A stretch of DNA of 29,667 nt from Thermoleophilia bacterium (GTDB lineage Bacteria; Actinomycetota; Thermoleophilia; Gaiellales; Gaiellaceae): positions 1 to 29,667 of the forward strand of contig JACVRM010000004.1 in the NCBI GenBank assembly GCA_014534415.1, read 5' to 3'. The notes below the pieces were generated by a model that worked only from the letters and a program-made list of their open reading frames with translations, made no database searches and was not told the DNA's origin. Both the position numbers and the translations under genes were made by a program. The stretch's first letter is position 1. The number at the start of each line of letters is the position of its first letter. Positions 7,159-13,886 of the stretch are shown one piece after another.

Positions 7159-8505
7159 TCAAGGCTCCGTGTGGACGACGACGTCGGCGATCTCGGGGCG
7201 CTCGCGCCGGATCCGCTCCTCGATCGCGCTCGCGCGAAGGTGGGCTTCCGCAAGCGGGGTCGCAGCGTCGAAGGCGACCGTGACGTGTGCGACCAGACCG
7301 GCGTCCGTCTCGAGGAAGCGGAGCTCGCGTGGGTCGAGCCCCGTGGTCTCGCGGACGAGGCGCGCGACCGCGTCGGCGGGCGCGGCGCCGGGGTGCCGCC
7401 CGGCGGCGGCTTCGTGGAGCGGCTCGATGTGGGTGTGAATCGTGCCGACGCCCGGAACGGCGGCGCCGATGGCGCGCTCGACAGCGCTTGCGACGTCGTG
7501 CGCGTCGTCGAGCGAGAGCGCCCCGGGGAGCTTGAGGTGCAGCGAGATCTCGACCCGGCCCTCGACGTCGTGGACGGTCACGTTGTGCACCTCGCGCACG
7601 CGCGGCACGCTCAGCGCGGCCGCCTGCGCGCGCTCGCGGACGAGCGCCTGCTCCTCGGCCGGCTCCACGTGCACGACCACGTCGCTGCGCGGCAGCGCCC
7701 GCTCGAGCGCGCCCTCGACGGCGTCGGCCACCGCATGCCCCTGGCCGACGGCCGCGCCCGGTGAGACGCCGATCACGACGTCGGCGTAGTGGCGTCCCGC
7801 CGCGTGCCGGACGCGCAGCCGACGCAGCTCGACGGGCGGGTCGATCGCCGCGATCGCACGGTAGGCGGCCTCGTGCGCGTCCGCGGGCGAGCGGTCCATC
7901 AGCACGTCGACGTTCGAGCGGACCAGCCGCCCAGCCGCGAGCAGCACCAGCACCGCGACGAACAGCGCGGCGAGCGAATCGGCGTTCGGGTAGCCCGCGC
8001 GGACGAGCAGCAACCCGACGAGCACCGCCGCCGAGCCCGCCAGGTCGCTCGTGAAGTGCAGCGCGTTCGCCAGCAGCGCCGGGCTGCCGTACCGGCGTCC
8101 CGCCCGCAGCGAGACGGCCGCCCGGCTCGCGTCGACCGCGATCACGAAACCCACCACGGCGAGCGCCCACCAGGCCGCGTCCACCTCGGCCTCCGAGGCG
8201 CCGAGCAGCCGCGCTGACGCCTCCCAGGCGATCACCAGGCTCGCGACCACGAGGATTGCGGCTTCCGCCAGCGCGGCCAGGTGCTCCGCCTTCCCGTGCC
8301 CGTAGGGATGGCCCGTATCGGCGGGCCGAACCGCGACGCCGACCGCGAAGAAGGTGAGCAGCGCCGCGACGAGGTCGGTCCCCGAGTGGAGCGCCTCGGA
8401 GACCAGGCCCAGGCTTCCGGTCGCGATGCCCGTCGCGAGCTTGATCACGACGAGCGCGGCGGCGGCGAAGATCGAGATGAGGGCGGTACGCCGCTGCGGC
8501 GTCAC
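7159..8505 (-). CDS. Cation diffusion facilitator (CDF) metal exporter with long C-terminal region
   Basis: A 448-residue inner-membrane metal/proton antiporter. The N-terminal ~200 residues hold six membrane segments with metal-site pairs His40-x3-Asp44 (SEALHSGTD) and His150-x3-Asp154 (NALHFTSD). The HPYGHGKAEH loop is at residues 66-75. His-Asp/His-Asp is the pattern of zinc/cadmium CDF proteins; manganese CDFs usually have Asp pairs. The C-terminal ~240 residues appear to contain three successive cytoplasmic dimerisation-type domains, ending in HVEP, HIEP and HTEP, whereas most family members are about 300 residues with one. It starts 16 bases after the permease stop but has its own TAGCCT box six bases before the GTG, so it may be both in the operon and independently transcribed. 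Confidence 0.92.
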   Translation of the reverse strand: MTPQRRTALISIFAAAALVVIKLATGIATGSLGLVSEALHSGTDLVAALLTFFAVGVAVRPADTGHPYGHGKAEHLAALAEAAILVVASLVIAWEASARLLGASEAEVDAAWWALAVVGFVIAVDASRAAVSLRAGRRYGSPALLANALHFTSDLAGSAAVLVGLLLVRAGYPNADSLAALFVAVLVLLAAGRLVRSNVDVLMDRSPADAHEAAYRAIAAIDPPVELRRLRVRHAAGRHYADVVIGVSPGAAVGQGHAVADAVEGALERALPRSDVVVHVEPAEEQALVRERAQAAALSVPRVREVHNVTVHDVEGRVEISLHLKLPGALSLDDAHDVASAVERAIGAAVPGVGTIHTHIEPLHEAAAGRHPGAAPADAVARLVRETTGLDPRELRFLETDAGLVAHVTVAFDAATPLAEAHLRASAIEERIRRERPEIADVVVHTEP

Positions 8506-8511
8506 GCCGAC

Positions 8512-8517
8512 AGGCTA
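8512..8517 (-). promoter_or_regulatory. Putative -10 box for the CDF gene
   Basis: The minus strand reads TAGCCT, six bases, then GTG at 8505. The spacing is identical to that before the epimerase and the MntR-type regulator genes. No Shine-Dalgarno sequence is seen. Confidence 0.35.
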
Positions 8518-8521
8518 CGAG

Positions 8522-9631
8522 CTACCGGACGACCAGCTCCCGTGCGACGGCGCGGCCGCGGTCCGTCAGCGCGAGCGAGCCGTCGACGCGCGCGACCAGA
8601 CCGCGCCGCTGCGCACCGCGGACGACGCGCGCCGCGAAGTCCGGATCCCAGCGCAGATGCCGGTTCAGATGCTCGATCCGGCTCTCCTCCGCAGCCTCCG
8701 GCGACCCCTCGTGCTGCATGAGGTGGATGGCGAGCGCTCCCTGCGCGAACTCCCAGCGCTGCCGCAGCCGCCGCCGCGCGAGCGAGACGAGGCCGCGCTC
8801 GGGCGCGAGCAGGAACGCGAGCGCGAACGCGATGCCGGCCGCGCCGGCCATCGACCCCGCGATCGAAGCGTCGAGCCAGTGCGCCAGCCAGTACCCGCCG
8901 AGGGCGCTGCCGACGCCGAGCAGCGTGGCGAGCCCGAGCATCACGGGCAGCCGGTCGGTCAGCAGGTACGCCGCGGCGGGCGGAGCGATCATCAGAGCGA
9001 CGACGAGGATCGAGCCCACCGCGTCGAACGCGCCGACGGCCGTCACCGAGACGAGCGCCATCAGCCCGTAGTGGACGAGCGCCGGCGACAACCCGAGCGC
9101 CGTCGCCAGTGCGGCGTCGAAGGTCGCGAGCTTGAGCTCCTTGTAGAGCAGCACGATGAAGGTGACGTTGAGCGCAAGGATGCCGCTCATCAGCCACAGC
9201 GCGCTCGGGCCGACGTCGTAGCCGGCCACCACGAAGCGATCGAACGGCGCGAAGGCGAGCTCGCCGAGCAGCACGGCGTCGACGTCGAGGTGGACATCGC
9301 CGGCGAAGCGCGTGATCAGGATCACGCCGATCGAAAACAGCACCGGGAAGACGAGGCCGATTGCAGCGTCCTCGCGCACGAGTTCCGTCCGCTTGAGCAG
9401 CTCGACGAGCAGGACGGTGACGAGACCCGTGCTCGCGGCACCGACGACGAGCAGCGGCGACGTCAGGTCCTCGACCAGGAAGAACGCGAGCACGATGCCC
9501 GGCAGCAGCGCGTGGCTGATCGCGTCGCTGATCAGCGCCATGCGGCGCAGGACGAGGAAGACGCCGGGCAGCGCGCAGGCGGCCGCCACCAGCGCCGCGA
9601 TGGCCTGGATCTCCAGTTGCGGCGCCGTCAT
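8522..9631 (-). CDS. Mn/Zn-type ABC transporter permease with C-terminal winged-helix-like domain (second permease)
   Basis: A 369-residue membrane subunit of a TroCD/ZnuB/MntB-type importer. The hydrophobic core covers residues ~1-285, with the family segments LVLRRMALISDAISHALLPGIVLAFF and GSILVVALMIAPPAAAYLLTDRL. After LLAPERGLVSL comes an ~80-residue soluble tail (residues ~286-369) ending in RGLVARVDGSLALTDRGRAVA, which looks like the recognition helix plus wing of a DtxR-like winged helix. Typical permeases end near residue 280-290. The ATG at 9631 follows GGGAGGGACCGG on the minus strand (a good ribosome binding site) and overlaps the stop of the previous permease (ATGA). It is probably a partner of the permease at 9628-10740 in a heterodimer. 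Confidence 0.92.
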   Translation of the reverse strand: MTAPQLEIQAIAALVAAACALPGVFLVLRRMALISDAISHALLPGIVLAFFLVEDLTSPLLVVGAASTGLVTVLLVELLKRTELVREDAAIGLVFPVLFSIGVILITRFAGDVHLDVDAVLLGELAFAPFDRFVVAGYDVGPSALWLMSGILALNVTFIVLLYKELKLATFDAALATALGLSPALVHYGLMALVSVTAVGAFDAVGSILVVALMIAPPAAAYLLTDRLPVMLGLATLLGVGSALGGYWLAHWLDASIAGSMAGAAGIAFALAFLLAPERGLVSLARRRLRQRWEFAQGALAIHLMQHEGSPEAAEESRIEHLNRHLRWDPDFAARVVRGAQRRGLVARVDGSLALTDRGRAVARELVVR

Positions 9632-10740
9632 CCGGTCCCTCCCAAACGCCGCTCCGCCTCGGCACGGCCCGCGGGCGTCAGCGCCCACGCGTCGCCGTCG
9701 ACCCGCTCCGCCCAGCCGCGCTCGGCAAGCTCCTCGAGGCCGTGCCGCACCCGTGCGCCGGCCGTCGCCGCGATGGCGGCCTCTTCGTGAGCATGCCGGA
9801 GCGTGTCGTGCTGCTCCGCGAGCCGGTACAGGTCGACGAGCGCGACTCCAGCGCCGAGCCGGCGGCGGTTGCGGTAATCGGCGAGCCAGCGCCAGACGAG
9901 GCCGCGGCGCGGCGCGAGGAAGAGCGAAACGATGACCACGACGCCGGCGGCGAGCACGATCGTCGGCCCGGTCGGCATGCGCGACGCCTCGCTCGAGACG
10001 AGCGCGCCGCTCACTCCCGCCAGCGCGCCGAACGCCGCCGCCAGCACGACCATCACGCCGAGCCGGTCGGTCCACTGGCGCGCTGCCGCCCCAGGCGCCA
10101 CGACCATGGCGCTCATCAAGACGACGCCGACCGTCTGGAGACCGACGACGATCGCGATCACGAGCAGCGCCGTGAGCAGCACGTCGAGCCGGCGGACGGC
10201 GAAACCCAAACTCGCACCGAAGTCGGGGTCGAAGGTCAGCAGCTTGAACTCCTTCCAGAGCAGGACCGTGGCGGCGAGGGCGATGCCGCCGAGCGCCGCC
10301 ATCGTGATCAGGTCGCGCTCGAGCAGCGAGGCCGCCTGCCCGAACAGGAACCGGTCGAGCCCGGCCTGCGCCGCGTCGGCGCGCTTCTGAATGATCGTCA
10401 GCAGCACGAGTCCGACGCCGAAGAAGACGGACAGGACGATGCCGAGCGCGCTGTCGTACTTCACGCGCGTCGTGCGGACGACCGCCATGACGAGCAGCGT
10501 TCCGATCCAGCCCGCAACGGCGGCCCCGAGCACGAGGGTGAGCGGCGCCTTGCTCCCGCTGACGAGAAAGGCGAGCGCGATGCCCGGCAGAGCAGCATGT
10601 GACGTGGCGTCTCCGAGCAGACTCTGACGTCGCAGGACCGCGAACGAGCCGAGCGCGCCGGCGACGATGCCGAGCGTGGCCGCGCCGAGCGCGACCGTGC
10701 GCAGCGTGTGGTCGGTGAAGAGATCGCGAACGATGCTCAC
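9628..10740 (-). CDS. Mn/Zn-type ABC transporter permease with C-terminal winged-helix-like domain (first permease)
   Basis: A 370-residue permease of the same family as its downstream neighbour. The core contains FAVLRRQSLLGDATSHAALPGIALAF, LLWKEFKLLTFDPDFGASLGF and VGVVLMSAMVVAPGAAARQWTDRL. The tail (residues ~285-370) is soluble: helices from DLYRLAEQHDTLRHAHEE onward, then ELAERGWAERVDGDAWALTPAGRAEA, a winged-helix-like end. The two tails differ from each other much more than the membrane cores do, but end in the same way. The GTG start overlaps the ATPase stop by four bases (GTGA). The function is metal passage across the membrane, with Mn or Zn most likely from the family. Confidence 0.92.
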   Translation of the reverse strand: MSIVRDLFTDHTLRTVALGAATLGIVAGALGSFAVLRRQSLLGDATSHAALPGIALAFLVSGSKAPLTLVLGAAVAGWIGTLLVMAVVRTTRVKYDSALGIVLSVFFGVGLVLLTIIQKRADAAQAGLDRFLFGQAASLLERDLITMAALGGIALAATVLLWKEFKLLTFDPDFGASLGFAVRRLDVLLTALLVIAIVVGLQTVGVVLMSAMVVAPGAAARQWTDRLGVMVVLAAAFGALAGVSGALVSSEASRMPTGPTIVLAAGVVVIVSLFLAPRRGLVWRWLADYRNRRRLGAGVALVDLYRLAEQHDTLRHAHEEAAIAATAGARVRHGLEELAERGWAERVDGDAWALTPAGRAEAERRLGGTG

Positions 10741-11492
10741 GGCACGACGGCGCTCCGGCCCTCGGCGAGGAACGCGACGCGCCCGCCGTACGTCAGCCGG
10801 AGGTTCTGCTCGGTGAAGACCTCGTCGACCGGCCCGCTCGCGATGCGGCGGACGTTGAGCAGTGTCGCCCAGTCGAAATACTCCTCGACCGTCTGGAGGT
10901 CGTGGTGCACCACCACGACCGTGCGGCCGGTCTCCCGCAGGCGGCGCAACAGGTGGACGATGGCACGCTCCGTGGTCGCGTCCACGCCTGCGAACGGCTC
11001 GTCCATCAGGTAGACGGACGCGTCCTGGACCAGCGCGCGCGCGAGAAAGACGCGCTGCTGCTGGCCGCCCGAGAGCTGGCTGATCTGGCGGTGGGCGAGC
11101 TCGGTCATCCCGACCTGCTCGAGCGCCTCCAGGGCCAGGCGGCGGTCGCGCCGCCCGGGGCGCCGGATCCAGCCGAGCGCGCCGTAGCGGCCCATCGTCA
11201 CCACGTCCAGCACGCTCGTCGGGAAGTCCCAGTCGACGGTGCGCCGTTGCGGCACGTAGGCGACGAGCCGCCGCTGGACGTCGTACGGCCGCCCCTGGAC
11301 GAGCACGCGGCCGGCGGCCGGGCGGATGAGGCCGAGGATCGCCTTGATCAGCGTCGTCTTGCCGGCGCCGTTGGGACCGACGATCGCCATCAGCACCCCG
11401 GGCGGAACCGTCAAGTCGACGTCCCAGAGCACCGGCGTCGCGCCGTACGCGACCGTCAGGTCGCTGACCTCGATGGCGGGCGTCTCACTCAC
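10737..11492 (-). CDS. Metal ABC transporter ATP-binding protein
   Basis: A 251-residue ABC ATPase that powers the importer. The Walker A motif GPNGAGKTT is at residues 39-47, the signature LSGGQQQR near residue 140, and the Walker B VYLMDEP directly precedes the catalytic Glu. The Q-loop VPQRRTVDWDFPTSV and the segment VTMGRYG are typical of the Mn/Zn (TroB/MntB/ZnuC) branch. The switch histidine is in VVVHHDL. GTG at 11492 is chosen because it overlaps the stop of the binding-protein gene (GTGA), and the resulting length matches the family. Confidence 0.94.
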   Translation of the reverse strand: MSETPAIEVSDLTVAYGATPVLWDVDLTVPPGVLMAIVGPNGAGKTTLIKAILGLIRPAAGRVLVQGRPYDVQRRLVAYVPQRRTVDWDFPTSVLDVVTMGRYGALGWIRRPGRRDRRLALEALEQVGMTELAHRQISQLSGGQQQRVFLARALVQDASVYLMDEPFAGVDATTERAIVHLLRRLRETGRTVVVVHHDLQTVEEYFDWATLLNVRRIASGPVDEVFTEQNLRLTYGGRVAFLAEGRSAVVP

Positions 11493-12463
11493 CCGAGCCC
11501 CGCCACGATCGTGTCGACGTTGTGTCGGACCATCCCGGCGTACTCGCCTGCCGGCGTGTCCGGATCGCCGAGCGCGTCCGAGAACAGGCTGCCGCCGATC
11601 GAGACGTCGAACCCGCGCGCGCGGACCGCCTCCCTGACGGCCTCGATCGTGCGCGGCGAGACGGACGACTCGACGAAGAGCGCCGGGATGCGACGTGCCG
11701 CGACGAAATCGGCCAGCTCGCGGACGTCGCGCGTGCCCGCCTCGCTGACCGTGCTGATCCCCTGGAGGCCGCGCACCTCGAACCCGTACGCTCGGCCGAA
11801 GTAGTTGAAGGCGTCGTGCGCGGTGATGATCACCCGCCGGCCGGGAGGCACCTCGGCGACGCGGTCGCGGACGTAGCGGTCGAGTTGCGCGAGCTCGGCG
11901 AGGTACGCCCGCGCGTTTCGGCGGTAGGCGCCCGCGCTGGCCGGATCCAGCTCGGCGAGCGTGTCGCGCACCTCCCGCACGCCGCCCATCCAAAGCCGGA
12001 CGTCGAACCAGACGTGGGGGTCGTAGGCCGCGCCGAACGCCGCCGAGGCGATCAGCCGGCTGCGCGGGATGCCGTCGGTGACGGCGGCCGTCCGCACGCG
12101 GCCGCCCATCCGCTCGAAGACATCGGCCAGCTTCGCCTCGAGGTGGAGGCCGTTGTAGAAGACCACATCGGCTTCGGCGAGCCTGATCACGTCGCCCTCG
12201 CTCGCCTTGTAGAGGTGCGGGTCGACGCCCGGGCCCATCAAGCCCTGCACGTCGACACGGTCGCCGCCCACGTGCTCGACGGCGTCGGACACCATGCCCG
12301 TCGTCGCGACGACGCGGATCCGGCGCTCGCCGATGCTCGGGTCGATCTCGCCGACGACCTGCTGGCCGCACCCGGCGAGCGCGAGCGCCGCAGGCACCGC
12401 CGCCAGCGCAGCGAGGGCCGAACGGAGTTTGTGGCTGTCAGCCACTTGCGTGCCACGCGTCAC
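11489..12463 (-). CDS. Metal ABC transporter substrate-binding lipoprotein, TroA/ZnuA family
   Basis: A 324-residue cluster A-I binding protein that captures the metal outside the membrane. The N-terminus carries a lipoprotein signal ending ALALAGC, with Cys32 as the lipidated residue. Candidate ligands are His83 (DPHLYK), His150 (YDPHVWFD), His216 (TAHDAFNYFG) and Asp296 (GGSLFSDALG). This His-His-His-Asp set is like TroA rather than the His-His-Glu-Asp set of PsaA-type manganese proteins, so zinc, manganese or both are possible. The long His-rich loop of many ZnuA proteins is absent. GTG at 12463 overlaps the regulator stop (GTGA); GTG at 12445 would give a shorter signal and is also possible. 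Confidence 0.93.
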   Translation of the reverse strand: MTRGTQVADSHKLRSALAALAAVPAALALAGCGQQVVGEIDPSIGERRIRVVATTGMVSDAVEHVGGDRVDVQGLMGPGVDPHLYKASEGDVIRLAEADVVFYNGLHLEAKLADVFERMGGRVRTAAVTDGIPRSRLIASAAFGAAYDPHVWFDVRLWMGGVREVRDTLAELDPASAGAYRRNARAYLAELAQLDRYVRDRVAEVPPGRRVIITAHDAFNYFGRAYGFEVRGLQGISTVSEAGTRDVRELADFVAARRIPALFVESSVSPRTIEAVREAVRARGFDVSIGGSLFSDALGDPDTPAGEYAGMVRHNVDTIVAGLG

Positions 12464-13125
12464 GCCGCGCGCACCTCCCGCACCCGCACGTGCCGCGCCG
12501 CCTCGCGGCCGACCGCGTGGCTGCCGCCGGCGGCGCGAAAGGTGAGCGGGCCCTCGAAGGGCGCGGCATCCACGACCTCGATCTCGGTGCCGGGATACAG
12601 CCCGAAGCCGCCGAGGTAGCGCAGCAGCTCTGGGTCGTCGTCGCTGACCTCGGCGACGATCGCGCGCTGCCCGGCCTCGAGCTCGGCGAGGCGGACGCTC
12701 GCACGCTCGGCGACCTCGCCGTCCTGAGCCGGGATCGGCGCGCCGTGCGGGTCTGTCGTCGGGTGGCCCAGCGCCTCGTCCATCCGCCGCTCGAGCTGCT
12801 CGGAGAGGACGTGCTCCCAGTGTTCCGCCTCTTCGTGGACCTCGTCCCACGGGACGCCGAGCGCCTCGACGAGGAAGCTCTCGATCAGGCGGTGGTGACG
12901 GACGACCTCGACGGCGACCCGCTCGCCGGCCGCCGTGAGCGCGACACCGTGGTAGGGAGCGTGGTCGACGAGCCCCAGGCGCGCAAGCTTCTTCAGCATC
13001 GCGGTCGCCGAGGCGGCCGAGACGCCCAGCTCGGACGCGAGCGCCGTCGTCGTCACCCGGCCGTGCGCCGAGAGCGCCCAGACGGCCTTGAGGTAATCCT
13101 CGGTCGCGATGCTTAGACGTGCCAC
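12460..13125 (-). CDS. mntR: DtxR family metal-dependent regulator, MntR-like
   Basis: A 221-residue repressor that binds DNA when loaded with metal. The N-terminal winged helix covers residues 1-70 (VTTTALASELGVSAASATAMLKKL is the helix-turn-helix), the dimerisation and metal domain 70-140, and a C-terminal FeoA/SH3-like domain (GGFGLYPGTEIEV) about 150-221. Residues at the selectivity positions are Asp10 (Met10 in DtxR, Asp8 in Bacillus MntR) and Glu101 (Cys102 in DtxR, Glu99 in MntR), with His78, Glu104 and His105 also in place. This points to manganese rather than iron. The residue matching MntR Glu11 is Lys13, so one metal site may differ. It is the first gene of the transporter operon and has an inverted-repeat operator just upstream, implying autoregulation. 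Confidence 0.9.
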   Translation of the reverse strand: MARLSIATEDYLKAVWALSAHGRVTTTALASELGVSAASATAMLKKLARLGLVDHAPYHGVALTAAGERVAVEVVRHHRLIESFLVEALGVPWDEVHEEAEHWEHVLSEQLERRMDEALGHPTTDPHGAPIPAQDGEVAERASVRLAELEAGQRAIVAEVSDDDPELLRYLGGFGLYPGTEIEVVDAAPFEGPLTFRAAGGSHAVGREAARHVRVREVRAA

Positions 13126-13131
13126 GAAACA

Positions 13132-13137
13132 AGTTTA
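13132..13137 (-). promoter_or_regulatory. Putative -10 box of the metal operon
   Basis: The minus strand reads TAAACT, then six bases, then the GTG at 13125, the same layout as at 955-960 and 8512-8517. It overlaps one arm of the operator, so a bound repressor would block polymerase directly. Confidence 0.45.
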
Positions 13138-13150
13138 GGGTTACCTAAAC
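13133..13150 (-). promoter_or_regulatory. MntR/DtxR-type operator
   Basis: GTTTAGG-GTTA-CCTAAAC is a perfect inverted repeat with 7-bp arms. The TTAGG...CCTAA form matches known DtxR/IdeR/MntR family sites. It lies 7 bp upstream of the regulator start and overlaps the presumed -10 box. Confidence 0.82.
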
Positions 13151-13191
13151 ATGATGCGCAAGTGCGTAGAAAGCGGGCAGCAGCAGCAGCA

Positions 13192-13827
13192 CTAGGCGAC
13201 CAAGCGGTAGACCTGGAAGACCTCGGCGTACTGGCGGTTGACGTTGACGCCGTGCGTACGCGCGATCGACCAGATGTACTCGGCATCCGCGTAGCGGCGG
13301 TGCTGCTGCGACGCGTACTTGGCGAGCGCCGCCACCTTCCGCTCCAGGTGCGCGCGCTCGAGCGCGACGTACGCCTGGTACTCGAAGTGAAAGTTATTCC
13401 ACGGGATCTCGTAGCCGAGGATCGTGGTGCGCTTGAACGCGCGCAGCCCCTCGGCCGCGATCACCTGGTGGTCCTGGTGGACGTCGTACACGCTCGGCTG
13501 GAGTACGGCGTCCGGGCGCCACTCGTCCCAAAGTTCGATCAGCAGCTCGAGGATGTCCTGGCGGCGCTCGGGGAACGTCCGCACGTCGAAGTCGTGGACG
13601 GTCAGGCTCGCGTCGGGAATGCCGAGTTCGGCGGTCGCCTCGCGCACCTCGCGGGCGAGCGTCTCCGGCGCAAAGCCGTCCGGCAGCGACTTCGTCGCGG
13701 TCGAGAACGCGACGTAGCGGACGTCCGTGCCGCCCTCCACGAGCCGCGCCATCGTCCCGCCGCAGCCGAACTCGCCGTCATCGGTGTGCGGGGCGAGCAC
13801 CAGCACCCGCTCGAGCGTCCCGAACAC
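13192..13827 (-). CDS. PIG-L / LmbE family deacetylase
   Basis: A 211-residue zinc-dependent N-acetyl-sugar deacetylase of the PIG-L (LmbE, MshB, BshB) family, probably cytoplasmic. The N-terminal motif is LVLAPHTDDGEFGCGG (residues ~8-23), the His-x-Asp-Asp zinc motif. The second zinc site is VYDVHQDHQVIAAEG near residue 110. It is shorter than MshB (about 300 residues) and closer in size to BshB-type and sugar-modifying members. The GTG start at 13827 follows a TAGGAAT stretch five bases upstream. It diverges from the O-antigen ligase fusion, and the metal operon starts 66 bases downstream on the same strand with its own promoter. A role in glycan modification is inferred from context. Confidence 0.9.
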   Translation of the reverse strand: MFGTLERVLVLAPHTDDGEFGCGGTMARLVEGGTDVRYVAFSTATKSLPDGFAPETLAREVREATAELGIPDASLTVHDFDVRTFPERRQDILELLIELWDEWRPDAVLQPSVYDVHQDHQVIAAEGLRAFKRTTILGYEIPWNNFHFEYQAYVALERAHLERKVAALAKYASQQHRRYADAEYIWSIARTHGVNVNRQYAEVFQVYRLVA

Positions 13828-13862
13828 GCGGCATTCCTATCAGGCTCGTAACCGGGGGTCGC

Positions 13863-13868
13863 TAGTGT
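13863..13868 (+). promoter_or_regulatory. Putative -10 box for the O-antigen ligase fusion gene
   Basis: TAGTGT lies 18 bases before the ATG at 13887 in the 59-bp divergent gap. A start point about seven bases downstream would leave a leader of roughly a dozen bases without a clear ribosome binding site. Confidence 0.25.
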
Positions 13869-13886
13869 TGCGCGACTGTCCCTTCG

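Noticed and set aside
5652..7253. 533-residue minus-strand open frame
   Set aside because: Low-complexity Arg/Glu/Gln/His translation opposite the clear flippase; an artefact of high GC codon use.
7159..8505. CDF as a manganese exporter because of the neighbouring MntR-type regulator
   Set aside because: The His-Asp/His-Asp metal sites are of the zinc/cadmium type; manganese CDFs generally have Asp pairs.
8354..9790. 478-residue plus-strand open frame
   Set aside because: Antisense of the CDF and permease genes, no domain, typical GC shadow.
11489..13132. Apparent 547-residue frame suggesting a regulator/binding-protein fusion
   Set aside because: The regulator is in a different frame with its own stop at 12460; the part of this frame over it is meaningless, so these are two genes joined by a GTGA overlap.
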